From Nitrospiraceae bacterium (lineage in GTDB: Bacteria > Nitrospirota > Nitrospiria > Nitrospirales > Nitrospiraceae): 10,426 nt of DNA. Below the pieces are notes generated by a model. That model did no database searches and had not been told where the DNA came from. It saw only the letters and a program-made list of their open reading frames with translations. Of this stretch, positions 5,115 to 10,426 are shown in pieces. Both the position numbers and the translations under genes were made by a program. Position 1 is the stretch's first letter. The number at the start of each line of letters is the position of its first letter. The stretch spans positions 1 to 10,426 of the forward strand of contig JAABQN010000058.1 in the NCBI GenBank assembly GCA_011391455.1. Reading direction: 5' to 3'.

Positions 5115-6003
5115 ACATCTTTTTGCGCACCTCTTTCCACTCTTTCGCCACCTTCGCCTTCCGCGGCGCCTCGCCCTTGGCCGGTTCCGGCACCATCACG
5201 GCGTCGAGGCGCCGTTGCAGAAAGGCTTCGGCAAAGGTCTTCGAGCGTCCCACGCCAATTTTGAGTGTCTTCCACCCGGCATCATGTAGTTCATCGAGTT
5301 TTGCCCCGAACGCCGTTGGATCAGATGGAAACACAAGAATGTGCCCGACCGGAAACTTGTGATCCGAAAGCCATTGTCTGGCTTGTGCGCCTACCTGATC
5401 GTTGGTGCCTACAACCTTGTCTTCCGTCACTACATAGAGCACGTTGTAATAGAACTGCGTGAGCTTGCCGAGTTCGTGCGCAGCGTCAGGCATCGGGTGT
5501 TTGCCTTCCGCATCCTTCCCAGGCAAGGTCACAGTCGGCCCCTGTGTGGTCGGAACTTCCATGAGCGATGTCATCTCCACCGCTATGATCGGAGTGCGAC
5601 GCTCCCACACTGCCAAGTTCGCATCAGCCTCTGCTGCGGCTGTTTTCGAAGTGGCACCGACGCGTACGGTGAATAGGACCGATCCTTTGGCCTTCGGGGT
5701 ATAGGACAAGAACGCCCGCCCATCGCTACCGGTCATCGCGGTGGCCACGACATTGGCGGCGACAAGAAGCTCGATGGGTTCTCCTCCCAGTGGAATCTCC
5801 GTCCGGAGGCTCTTCCCTGTGAGCATCGCTTCAATAGTAGCTGGCTGGTTGGGAGCGGTAAGACTGTCGTGAACCGTCAAGATTACAGCAGTTTTCTCCG
5901 CCGCGGAGAGGTTGGTAATTGCAGCCAATAAAATGAGAGTGGTGAAGACACCGGCTCTGCGGAAAAAACTATTGCGCACGGTGGGATTCAAAGACCTGCA
6001 CAT
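5113..6003 (-). CDS. Secreted protein with Ig-like and inactive HAD-like (LNS2-like) domains
   Basis: From the ATG at 6003 the product has 296 residues. Residues 1-35 look like a signal peptide (basic RNSFFRR, hydrophobic AGVFTTLILLAAITNL, cleavage near SAA-EK), so it is probably periplasmic. Residues about 38-115 resemble a bacterial Ig-like domain (GEPIELLVAANVVATAMTGSDGRAFLSYTPK). Residues 138-270 resemble the HAD fold of LNS2/APP1-type phosphatases: strand TPIIAVEM, strand NVLYVVTED, PVGHILVFPSDP, helix LDELHDAGWKT, and LKIGVGRSKTFAEAF. The usual DxDxT nucleophile motif is replaced by AVEMTSL and the later acidic motif by GVGRSKT, so it is probably not a phosphatase. The start is uncertain: a longer frame to 6147 reads through the MITE-like repeat, and TTG (5991) or GTG (5979) are alternatives. 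The stop lies in the edge of palindromic element copy 4. Confidence 0.6.
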   Translation of the reverse strand: MCRSLNPTVRNSFFRRAGVFTTLILLAAITNLSAAEKTAVILTVHDSLTAPNQPATIEAMLTGKSLRTEIPLGGEPIELLVAANVVATAMTGSDGRAFLSYTPKAKGSVLFTVRVGATSKTAAAEADANLAVWERRTPIIAVEMTSLMEVPTTQGPTVTLPGKDAEGKHPMPDAAHELGKLTQFYYNVLYVVTEDKVVGTNDQVGAQARQWLSDHKFPVGHILVFPSDPTAFGAKLDELHDAGWKTLKIGVGRSKTFAEAFLQRRLDAVMVPEPAKGEAPRKAKVAKEWKEVRKKM

Positions 6004-6025
6004 GTAGGCAACTTGAGCACGCCAA

Positions 6026-6152
6026 GCAGGATGCTCAAAAAGACCGTCCAGCAAGGCCGCAGGCGAATCGAAACCGGAGGCGTACCCTCTTGGGTACGTT
6101 GAGGATTTCGATGAGCCGAGAACGCCGCTGGCGGGCTTTTTCAGCATCCTGC
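6026..6152. repeat. 127-bp MITE-like element with terminal inverted repeats and internal hairpin
   Basis: The ends 6026-6052 and 6126-6152 are inverted repeats (GCAGGATGCT at both ends, followed by AAAAAG and CCAGC, with two mismatches and one indel). Inside, TCGAAA (6068-6073) pairs with TTTCGA (6106-6111), and CGTACCC (6081-6087) pairs with GGGTACG (6092-6098) around a TCTT loop. It lies between the bcp stop and the next gene start. No target-site duplication is obvious. I believe similar sequences recur in Nitrospira genomes, but that is memory, not a search. A solo 16-bp end occurs at 409-424. Confidence 0.75.
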
Positions 6153-6159
6153 AGAAAGG

Positions 6160-6627
6160 TTAGGCTTTCAGGGCTGCAAGCACTTCATCCACATGCCCGC
6201 CAACCTTGACCTTACGGAAAATCGCCTTCAACTTGCCGGCCTGGTCGATCACGAACGTACTGCGTTCGATGCCCCAGTATTTCTTGCCATACATGCTTTT
6301 CTCTTTGTAGACCCCATAGGCTGTCGCGGCGACCTTATCCTCGTCGCTGAGCAACGTGAACGGCAAGGTAAACTTCTTGATGAATTTCTGGTGGGATGCC
6401 TGGCCATCAAAACTCACGCCCAACACAACCGCGCCCGCCTTCTTGATCGGCGTGGCAGCATCACGAAAGTCGCACGACTCCGTCGTACAGCCAGGGGTAT
6501 CGTCCTTGGGGTAAAAGTAGAGAACAACTTGCTTGCCTGTAAAATCTTTCAGGCTAACCGGCTCTCCCGATTGATCGGGCAGAGAGAGAGCGGGAGCCTT
6601 ATCACCGACTGTGAGTTCCTTTGCCAT
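6160..6627 (-). CDS. bcp: Thioredoxin-dependent thiol peroxidase (peroxiredoxin Bcp/PrxQ)
   Basis: This 155-residue peroxiredoxin reduces hydrogen peroxide and organic hydroperoxides using thioredoxin, in the cytoplasm. The active-site segment FYPKDDTPGCTTESCDFRD (about residues 38-56) carries the peroxidatic cysteine C47 and a resolving cysteine C52 five residues later, the atypical 2-Cys PrxQ/Bcp pattern. T44 and P40 belong to the conserved PxxxT-x-x-C motif, and R122 in GIERSTFVID is the expected active-site arginine. The length equals that of E. coli Bcp (156). The ATG at 6627 has AGGAG about 8 bases upstream. The TPR lipoprotein gene ends about 30 bases before it on the same strand, so it may be the last gene of the preceding operon. 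A MITE-like element follows its stop within 8 bases. Identification is firm. Confidence 0.95.
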   Translation of the reverse strand: MAKELTVGDKAPALSLPDQSGEPVSLKDFTGKQVVLYFYPKDDTPGCTTESCDFRDAATPIKKAGAVVLGVSFDGQASHQKFIKKFTLPFTLLSDEDKVAATAYGVYKEKSMYGKKYWGIERSTFVIDQAGKLKAIFRKVKVGGHVDEVLAALKA

Positions 6628-6657
6628 TAGCTATCTCCTATTCCCATTCGGCCCTTA

Positions 6658-7104
6658 TTATCTCGGCCCACCAGTCCCGCCGCCCAGGCCCTGCCGGCCT
6701 GCACCAGGTGGAATGAATTTCTTTTTCGGCGTCTCCACATTGCCATAGGGACGAAGCGCGGGCGAGTCCCAGATCACTTTGTCTCCCGGAGCGAAGTTAG
6801 CCGCTTCCATAAAATGTAGGCGCGCCTGCTCCGTCTCGCCCACATTATTCAAGGCCAAGGCATAGTTATAGTGCGCGGGGCCCGATTGAGGGGCCTCGGC
6901 CACCGCTTGGGAAAAATAATTTTTCGCCTCGCTAAACTGCTTCGCGTGATAGGCCTGCGTCCCCTGCTCAGTCAGAGTCACCGCTTGCGGCTTCACTCCT
7001 GACTCAAGCCCCAGCGGAACCAACGGTTTCTCCTTGCTCATGAAGGAACAGGCGGTTCCTCCAAACAGCAAAAAAATCGCTCCGAGCAGAGACAGATATT
7101 TCAT
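6658..7104 (-). CDS. TPR-repeat lipoprotein
   Basis: From the ATG at 7104 the product has 148 residues: MKYLSLLGAIFLLFGGTACS is a lipoprotein-type signal peptide with C19 (GTAC box; the glycine at -3 is unusual). Two TPR units follow at about residues 41-108: QGTQAYHAKQFSEAKNYFSQAVAEAP and AHYNYALALNNVGETEQARLHFMEAANFAP. The C-terminus is rich in Gly/Pro/Lys and looks disordered. It is probably anchored in a membrane facing the periplasm, and the partner is unknown. The frame is open to 7209, but that part overlaps the DUF507 gene and is very Arg-rich, so it is not taken as coding. ATG 7122 (MECHGAMKYL) is possible; neither start has a strong ribosome site. It lies between a DUF507 gene and bcp. 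Confidence 0.7.
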   Translation of the reverse strand: MKYLSLLGAIFLLFGGTACSFMSKEKPLVPLGLESGVKPQAVTLTEQGTQAYHAKQFSEAKNYFSQAVAEAPQSGPAHYNYALALNNVGETEQARLHFMEAANFAPGDKVIWDSPALRPYGNVETPKKKFIPPGAGRQGLGGGTGGPR

Positions 7105-7129
7105 CGCGCCGTGACATTCCATGGGCACG

Positions 7130-7405
7130 TCACGCCTTCGCATGTTTTCGCGTCTCCTCTTCGAACGCCTTCCGATAAAGCACCTCCCACTCCGCACTGC
7201 CCTCGACAATCCCGCGTGAGTAGGAAGCCAGCTTGGCCCTGACCTTTTGATTGATGGCTTCTTCTTGTGCCAACTCGAACGCGAGCACTCGCTTGATCTC
7301 TTTCAATACCCGCCCCTCATCGGCCTGTACGGTGGCCACCGGGCTTTTCTTGACCGCCTGAAGAATGACGTGGGAGAGATGGCTGATTTTATCTTCGCTC
7401 AACAT
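7130..7405 (-). CDS. DUF507 family protein (first of two in tandem, left copy)
   Basis: The 91-residue product begins MLSEDKISHLSHVILQAVKKS and contains VLKEIKRVLAFELAQEEAINQKVRAKLASYSRGIVEGSAEWEVLYRKAFEEETRK, the DUF507 pattern with the typical S-x-EWxxLYRK segment near the end. It is predicted to be almost all helical and cytoplasmic. No biochemical function is established that I can name. A second DUF507 gene lies just upstream on the same strand (7496-7777), separated by about 90 bases of repeat-like sequence. The TPR lipoprotein gene begins soon after its stop. The ATG at 7405 has no strong ribosome site, but the N-terminus matches the family start. The family call is confident. Confidence 0.85.
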   Translation of the reverse strand: MLSEDKISHLSHVILQAVKKSPVATVQADEGRVLKEIKRVLAFELAQEEAINQKVRAKLASYSRGIVEGSAEWEVLYRKAFEEETRKHAKA

Positions 7406-7415
7406 TGCGCAACCA

Positions 7416-7493
7416 TGTCAATGGTCATTGGTCAACAGTCACCGGCAAGGATGGAACCCGCAACCTGCCAGCTCTTACCATTGACGAATGACC
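7416..7493. repeat. GTCATTGGTCAA-type intergenic repeat with inverted arms
   Basis: The gap between the two DUF507 genes starts with a partly tandem run (TGTCAATGGTCATTGGTCAA, 7416-7435) and ends with ACCATTGACGAATGACC (7477-7493). GTCAATGGT (7417-7425) is the exact complement of ACCATTGAC (7477-7485). It could form a hairpin in the operon transcript. No U-run follows on either strand. Confidence 0.5.
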
Positions 7494-7495
7494 TC

Positions 7496-7777
7496 CTAGA
7501 GGATGATCCCCCGCTCCCGCGCCAGCTTCGTCTTCACCATCGTGAACATCCGCTGAAAATCTACCTGGCCCCGCTCGATATCTTGCTCGTAGGCTTTCAA
7601 CAGCTGCCGCACTTCGGCGTTCAGACGGTCCTCAACCGATAGCTCCTCGAGAATGGCGTGATCGATCTGCTCGACGAATACCTTGCGATCCCCAACAATC
7701 GCCACTTGCCCCTCCTGCTGGAGCCTGGTCGCGATCGACTCCGAGATATGGCGAACACGTTCTTTCGACAGTCTCAT
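7496..7777 (-). CDS. DUF507 family protein (second of two in tandem, right copy)
   Basis: The 93-residue product starts MRLSKERVRHISESIATRLQQEGQVAIVGD and continues EQIDHAILEELSVEDRLNAEVRQLLKAYEQDIERGQVDFQRMFTMVKTKLARERGIIL. The N-terminal helices and the LNAEVRQLLKAYEQDIERG segment align with DUF507 proteins and with the neighbouring copy. The last third differs: the EWEVLYRK segment of the other copy is VDFQRMFTMVKTKLARERG here, as in the KLARERG-ending branch of the family. It is helical and cytoplasmic, and the function is unknown. Its start lies 2 bases after the stop of the cyclophilin-like gene, so they are co-transcribed. The two copies are diverged enough that they are probably old paralogues that could form a hetero-complex. 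Confidence 0.8.
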   Translation of the reverse strand: MRLSKERVRHISESIATRLQQEGQVAIVGDRKVFVEQIDHAILEELSVEDRLNAEVRQLLKAYEQDIERGQVDFQRMFTMVKTKLARERGIIL

Positions 7778-7779
7778 AG

Positions 7780-8163
7780 CTATATTCGGTCAATCCTAAT
7801 AGTTTGCACGTCCATCACACGCCGCAGCACCGATGCATCCCCGATAATACGACCGACGACATTGACACGATCGGCCGGGACCGGATCCTGCCCCATGCTC
7901 ATCGGTGTGCGGCCGAAGAAAATAGCCAGGACTTGCCCGGCCCCCCAGAAGGCGACATCGCCGACTTTGACCTGACTCGTCGCCGTCTCTCGATGGTCCT
8001 TCACCCCGGCCAATTTAAAATAGAACTCTTCGCCCCACGTGTTGACCGGACTTTCAACCGGTAACGCGGCATAGACTTCTTGTGCCGTCTTCGTCAACTT
8101 GAGCTCCGCGTCGAGCTGAACGGATCCTACGGTGATGCGAATTTTGTTGGAGAGATCAGCCAT
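7780..8163 (-). CDS. Cyclophilin-like fold protein (DUF369/TM1367 type)
   Basis: The 127-residue product contains the landmarks of the small cyclophilin-like family: IRITVGSVQLDAEL at the start, TAQEVYAALPVESPVNTWGEEFYFKL (about residues 26-51) with the conserved NTWG-E-xYF, and VKVGDVAFWGAGQVLAIFFGRTPMS (about 65-89) with GDVAFW and FFGRTPMS. It lacks evidence of a signal peptide, so it is cytoplasmic. Peptidyl-prolyl isomerase activity is not established for this family. The ATG at 8163 has GGAAGG immediately upstream. It appears to be the first gene of the minus-strand run that continues with two DUF507 genes, the TPR lipoprotein and bcp, and it is divergent from the nuclease gene to its right. 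The family is well matched; the role is unknown. Confidence 0.8.
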   Translation of the reverse strand: MADLSNKIRITVGSVQLDAELKLTKTAQEVYAALPVESPVNTWGEEFYFKLAGVKDHRETATSQVKVGDVAFWGAGQVLAIFFGRTPMSMGQDPVPADRVNVVGRIIGDASVLRRVMDVQTIRIDRI

Positions 8164-8228
8164 TGCCTTCCATTCACCGCCTCCCGGCAGCCGTTAGACG
8201 AAAACCCGCTCAGGACGCGGACTTTAGC

Positions 8229-8258
8229 TTGTTTATTCAGTGAAATCAAGGCTACAAT
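8229..8258 (+). promoter_or_regulatory. Candidate sigma-70-type promoter for the nuclease-phosphatase pair
   Basis: TTGTTT (8229-8234) and TACAAT (8253-8258) are separated by 18 bases, a plausible -35/-10 pair. A start point near 8265 would leave only about 5 bases before the ATG at 8270, so the message would be nearly leaderless, in keeping with the lack of a ribosome site there. If the GTG at 8240 were the start this promoter could not serve it. Confidence 0.4.
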
Positions 8259-8269
8259 CCCACGACTAT

Positions 8270-9076
8270 ATGCTCTCGTCATCTTTCGTTCTTCTCAAAG
8301 GTATCGGCCAAAGTTCCGAACGCCGTCTGTGGCAAGAAGGCATTCTGGATTGGGCTTCATTTCTCCGGGCTCCAACCCTCCCCGGCATCTCCTCGGCCAG
8401 AAAAGAATGGTATGACCGTGACCTCGCCGTCGCCCAATCGCGGCTGGAAGAAGGCGACGCGCAGTTCTTCGGCGCCTGCCTGAAAAGCCGGGAGCACTGG
8501 CGCCTCTTCGAAACATTTCGCTCTCGTACGCTCTATCTGGACATTGAAACGACAGGGCTGTCGGCGCACGAAGGTCATGTGACGGTGGTTGGATTGTTTC
8601 GCAACGGGCACATGACGAGCCTGGTCCGGGGAGAAACGTTGACCGAGGACCGATTGCATGCCGAACTGGAACAGACAGACCTCTTCATCACGTTCTTCGG
8701 CAGCGGGTTCGACATTCCCTATTTGCAGGCGAAGTTCCCCCGTTTAAATTTCAAGAAACCTCACTTCGATCTGTGCTTTGCCGCCCGCAGACTCGGCATG
8801 CAGGGCGGGCTGAAGCATATCGAACGCGAAGTCCAGATTGCCCGCGACACCGATGTGGCGGGACTCGATGGATGGGAAGCCGTTCGCCTTTGGCATCAGT
8901 GGTGTGCGGGAGACGACGCGGCACTCGCGCTGTTGCTGAAATACAACGAGGCCGACACCAAAAATCTCGAACCGCTTGCATCGCTGCTCTACGATCAGAT
9001 GATCGCACGATTCGGCCCGCCTTCTATTGGGTTTCCACCAACTCGCCGGCCACAGCCGATCGAGGTCGCGCTGTGA
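8270..9076 (+). CDS. YprB-like DEDD-type RNase H-fold exonuclease
   Basis: From the ATG at 8270 the product has 268 residues. It opens with a helix-hairpin-helix-like part (FVLLKGIGQSSERRLWQEGILDWASFL, about 6-32). The YprB/RNase_H_2 nuclease core follows: YLDIETTGL (89-97, giving D91 and E93), TFFGSGFDIPYL (141-152, D148), HFDLCFAARRLG (165-176, D167) and KYNEADTKNL (224-233, D229). All four DEDD-type metal-binding positions are therefore present, so it is expected to be an active 3'-5' exonuclease acting on nucleic acid in the cytoplasm. The substrate is not known. A GTG at 8240 is open in the same frame, but neither start has a clear ribosome site; ATG is chosen for its fit with the putative promoter. 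The stop overlaps the phosphatase start as GTGA. Confidence 0.85.
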   Translation: MLSSSFVLLKGIGQSSERRLWQEGILDWASFLRAPTLPGISSARKEWYDRDLAVAQSRLEEGDAQFFGACLKSREHWRLFETFRSRTLYLDIETTGLSAHEGHVTVVGLFRNGHMTSLVRGETLTEDRLHAELEQTDLFITFFGSGFDIPYLQAKFPRLNFKKPHFDLCFAARRLGMQGGLKHIEREVQIARDTDVAGLDGWEAVRLWHQWCAGDDAALALLLKYNEADTKNLEPLASLLYDQMIARFGPPSIGFPPTRRPQPIEVAL

Positions 9077-9846
9077 CAGAGTCTCGCCCGTGGACCGGAG
9101 TTGGTCGAACCGAGAGGGGTCGTGTTCGCACGTCGAACCAGGACGCGCTGGCCCTCCTGAATGATTGCGGCGTCTGGATGGTGGCAGACGGGATGAGTGG
9201 GCATCCGGCGGGAGATATCGCGGCCCAAACCGCCGTGACCGTAGCCGCACAGCAGGCACTGGAACGGGCAACCTGGTTTCACGAACACCCAAGCGCAGCC
9301 GCCGAGTTCGTAGCAGATCTCGTGATGAGCGCCAACCGGCGAATTCATCATCTCATACTGGCGAACCCCTCCTTGAAAGGGATGGGCACGACCTTCGTCA
9401 CTTTGGCAATGACATCGGCGCCGATGCCGGTCGCCCATCTCGCCCACTTGGGAGATAGCCGCGCCTATCTCTTTCGAGAAGGACAACTCAAGCAATTGAC
9501 TCGCGATCACACCCTCGTCGAATCGTTTGTGCAGCGCGGCCTGATTGATGCGGCCACAGCGCTCACACATCCCGAGCGCCACATCTTGACCAAAGGCCTC
9601 GGCCTGGGCATCGACATGAAACCGGAGCTGACTTCGACACCGGTAATCCCCCGCGATCTCATCATGCTCTGCAGCGACGGGCTCACGAAAATGTTGGAAG
9701 ACGCAACCATCGCATCGGTGCTCACCGGCGCGAACGGCGACCCTCACCGAGCCTGCCATGACCTGATCGAACAGGCGCTGAACAGAGGGGGAGAAGATAA
9801 TGTGACGGTAATCGTCGTGGTATGCACACCGCCTACCATCGGGTAG
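9073..9846 (+). CDS. PP2C-type Ser/Thr protein phosphatase
   Basis: The 257-residue product has the PP2C motifs in order: GRVRTSNQDA (about 16-25, D24), VWMVADGMSGHPAGDIAA (34-51, metal-binding D39 and G40), GMGTTFVTL (103-111), AHLGDSRAYLFREGQLKQLTRDHTLVE (124-150, D128), LTKGLG (172-177), LCSDGLT (199-205, D202) and GGEDNVTVIVV (239-249, D242). All metal-binding aspartates are present, so it should be an active Mn/Mg-dependent phosphatase of the bacterial Stp1 type, removing phosphate from Ser/Thr in the cytoplasm. No membrane segment is seen. The start is GTG at 9073, overlapping the nuclease stop, with GAGG 7 bases upstream. An in-frame extension to 8773 lies inside the nuclease gene and is rejected. 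No partner kinase is in this window. Confidence 0.93.
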   Translation: MTESRPWTGVGRTERGRVRTSNQDALALLNDCGVWMVADGMSGHPAGDIAAQTAVTVAAQQALERATWFHEHPSAAAEFVADLVMSANRRIHHLILANPSLKGMGTTFVTLAMTSAPMPVAHLAHLGDSRAYLFREGQLKQLTRDHTLVESFVQRGLIDAATALTHPERHILTKGLGLGIDMKPELTSTPVIPRDLIMLCSDGLTKMLEDATIASVLTGANGDPHRACHDLIEQALNRGGEDNVTVIVVVCTPPTIG

Positions 9847-9923
9847 TTTCATCAAATGGACAGTTTCATTATGTAGATAGCAAGTTAACTTGTCCGGTGT
9901 AGGTAGCTCATGATCTGTCCGGT
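9845..9923. repeat. Short direct and inverted repeats between phosphatase gene and transposase gene
   Basis: AGTTTCAT occurs at 9845-9852 and 9862-9869. TGTCCGGT occurs at 9891-9898 and 9916-9923. CAAGTTAACTTG (9881-9892) is a perfect 12-bp palindrome. GGACA (9859-9863) is inverted relative to TGTCC (9891-9895). These may be part of the transposon end downstream of the transposase; the exact insertion boundary cannot be placed from this window. Confidence 0.4.
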
Positions 9924-9940
9924 TCTTCCTCTCGAGTTTT

Positions 9941-10426
9941 TCAGCCGTGCGCCGAAAATGTGGCGCACACCGTGGCCCTAGGATCCACGATCGGACGGGC
10001 GCCCGATCGAAGGGTCGGGCCCTTCCGGCGAGGTGACTCGGCCTCGGTCTCGATCAGCCGGCCATCCGCGTGGTAGCGCGCCAAGCACCGAGGCCCATGG
10101 AACACGGCCAAGGTTCCATCGGGATATTCGTGCACCCGCACCGTGACCTTCACGTAATGGAACCGGTGTGGGTCTTGCGGGATCTGCAGACTCAGGCCCT
10201 GATACCGCACCGTATTGTCCTTGGCCACGACCCGCTCCTCTTGGACACACAGAATCTCGGTGAGGTGCGTGCCGCTCCATGGGATGAAGGCGGTTCCGGC
10301 TTCGGAGGCGGGTACCGCAAAGCGCTGGTTGTGGGCGGGGAGAAACTGCGTGGCCAGATACTGGTTGGCCGCCGCCATCTCCGTGATCCCGGCCAGGGCC
10401 AATTCCTTGGGTAACCGAAGATCGGA
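9941..10426 (-). CDS. ISNCY-type transposase, C-terminal part (5' end cut by window edge)
   Basis: The open frame runs off the right edge; 161 residues are visible, beginning SDLRLPKELALAGITEMAAANQYL. The part AANQYLATQFLPAHNQRFAVP, then ILCVQEERVVAKDNTVRYQGLSLQIP and VRVHEYPDGTLAVFHGPRCLARY, is the C-terminal region of the large ISNCY-group transposases (IS catalytic domain followed by a beta-rich tail). The catalytic DDE residues would lie outside the window. An internal TTG at 10402 is open but has no reason to be the start. The stop is at 9941-9943. The insertion sequence would end somewhere in 9847-9940, and the other end is not visible. Whether the element is intact cannot be judged. 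Family call is by recognition of the conserved tail. Confidence 0.75.
   Translation of the reverse strand, partial: SDLRLPKELALAGITEMAAANQYLATQFLPAHNQRFAVPASEAGTAFIPWSGTHLTEILCVQEERVVAKDNTVRYQGLSLQIPQDPHRFHYVKVTVRVHEYPDGTLAVFHGPRCLARYHADGRLIETEAESPRRKGPTLRSGARPIVDPRATVCATFSAHG

Noticed and set aside
4871..5362. 163-residue plus-strand frame
   Set aside because: It crosses two palindromic elements and the antisense end of the HAD-like gene; it is Ser/Arg-rich with no recognisable family.
6004..6147. N-terminal 48 residues of the long frame of the HAD-like gene
   Set aside because: They are encoded by the MITE-like element and would sit in front of a normal signal peptide.
7105..7209. Longer start for the TPR lipoprotein
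   Set aside because: The extra residues are Arg-rich, overlap the DUF507 gene and would precede the lipoprotein signal peptide.
8773..9072. In-frame extension of the PP2C gene 100 codons upstream
   Set aside because: It lies inside the nuclease gene in another frame. The GTG at 9073 has its own GAGG site and the product from there has normal PP2C length.
8995..9855. 286-residue open frame on the minus strand, opposite the PP2C gene
   Set aside because: It is antisense to a complete set of PP2C motifs, is rich in Cys/His/Arg without a family pattern, and arises from GC-rich codon use.

Overview
The window looks like chromosomal DNA of a GC-rich Nitrospirota bacterium, most likely Nitrospira. 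I base this on the gene set (tandem DUF507 genes, a cyclophilin-like DUF369-type protein, a YprB-type nuclease next to a PP2C phosphatase, an ISNCY-type transposase) and on the abundance of small palindromic intergenic repeats. The assignment is inference from recognised families and was not checked by a search.

Left part (1-3516, all minus strand): a tight housekeeping operon read from right to left. It contains radA (recombination ATPase), a LolB/LolA-like outer-membrane lipoprotein, tsaB (tRNA t6A synthesis) and rimI (S18 acetyltransferase, cut by the left window edge). radA and the lipoprotein gene overlap by 17 bases, and the lipoprotein gene and tsaB share an ATGA overlap. The tsaB-rimI gap holds a degenerate GTGAA-type repeat and a 16-base match to the end of an inverted-repeat element found at 6026-6152.

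Middle (3622-5114): an accessory island. It has a two-gene minus-strand unit, a truncated PD-(D/E)XK nuclease followed by a protein with two AP2-like DNA-binding domains, and then about 750 bases without a convincing long gene. That gap carries four copies of a palindromic element (4499-4591, about 4660-4735, 4836-4935, 5019-5114). In the two best copies the outer arms differ in sequence yet pair almost perfectly within each copy, and the inner stems also change in a compensated way. This is the most interesting signal in the window. I do not recognise it as a named family.

Right-middle (5113-8163, all minus strand), in order of transcription: cyclophilin-like protein, two DUF507 proteins, a TPR lipoprotein, the peroxiredoxin Bcp, a 127-bp MITE-like element, and a secreted HAD-like/LNS2-like protein that lacks the usual catalytic aspartates and whose stop codon lies inside the fourth palindromic element.

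Right end: a divergent plus-strand pair, a YprB-like DEDD exonuclease and a PP2C-type Ser/Thr phosphatase coupled by a GTGA overlap. After it comes the C-terminal part of an ISNCY-type transposase on the minus strand, which runs off the right edge. No rRNA, tRNA or CRISPR array was seen.
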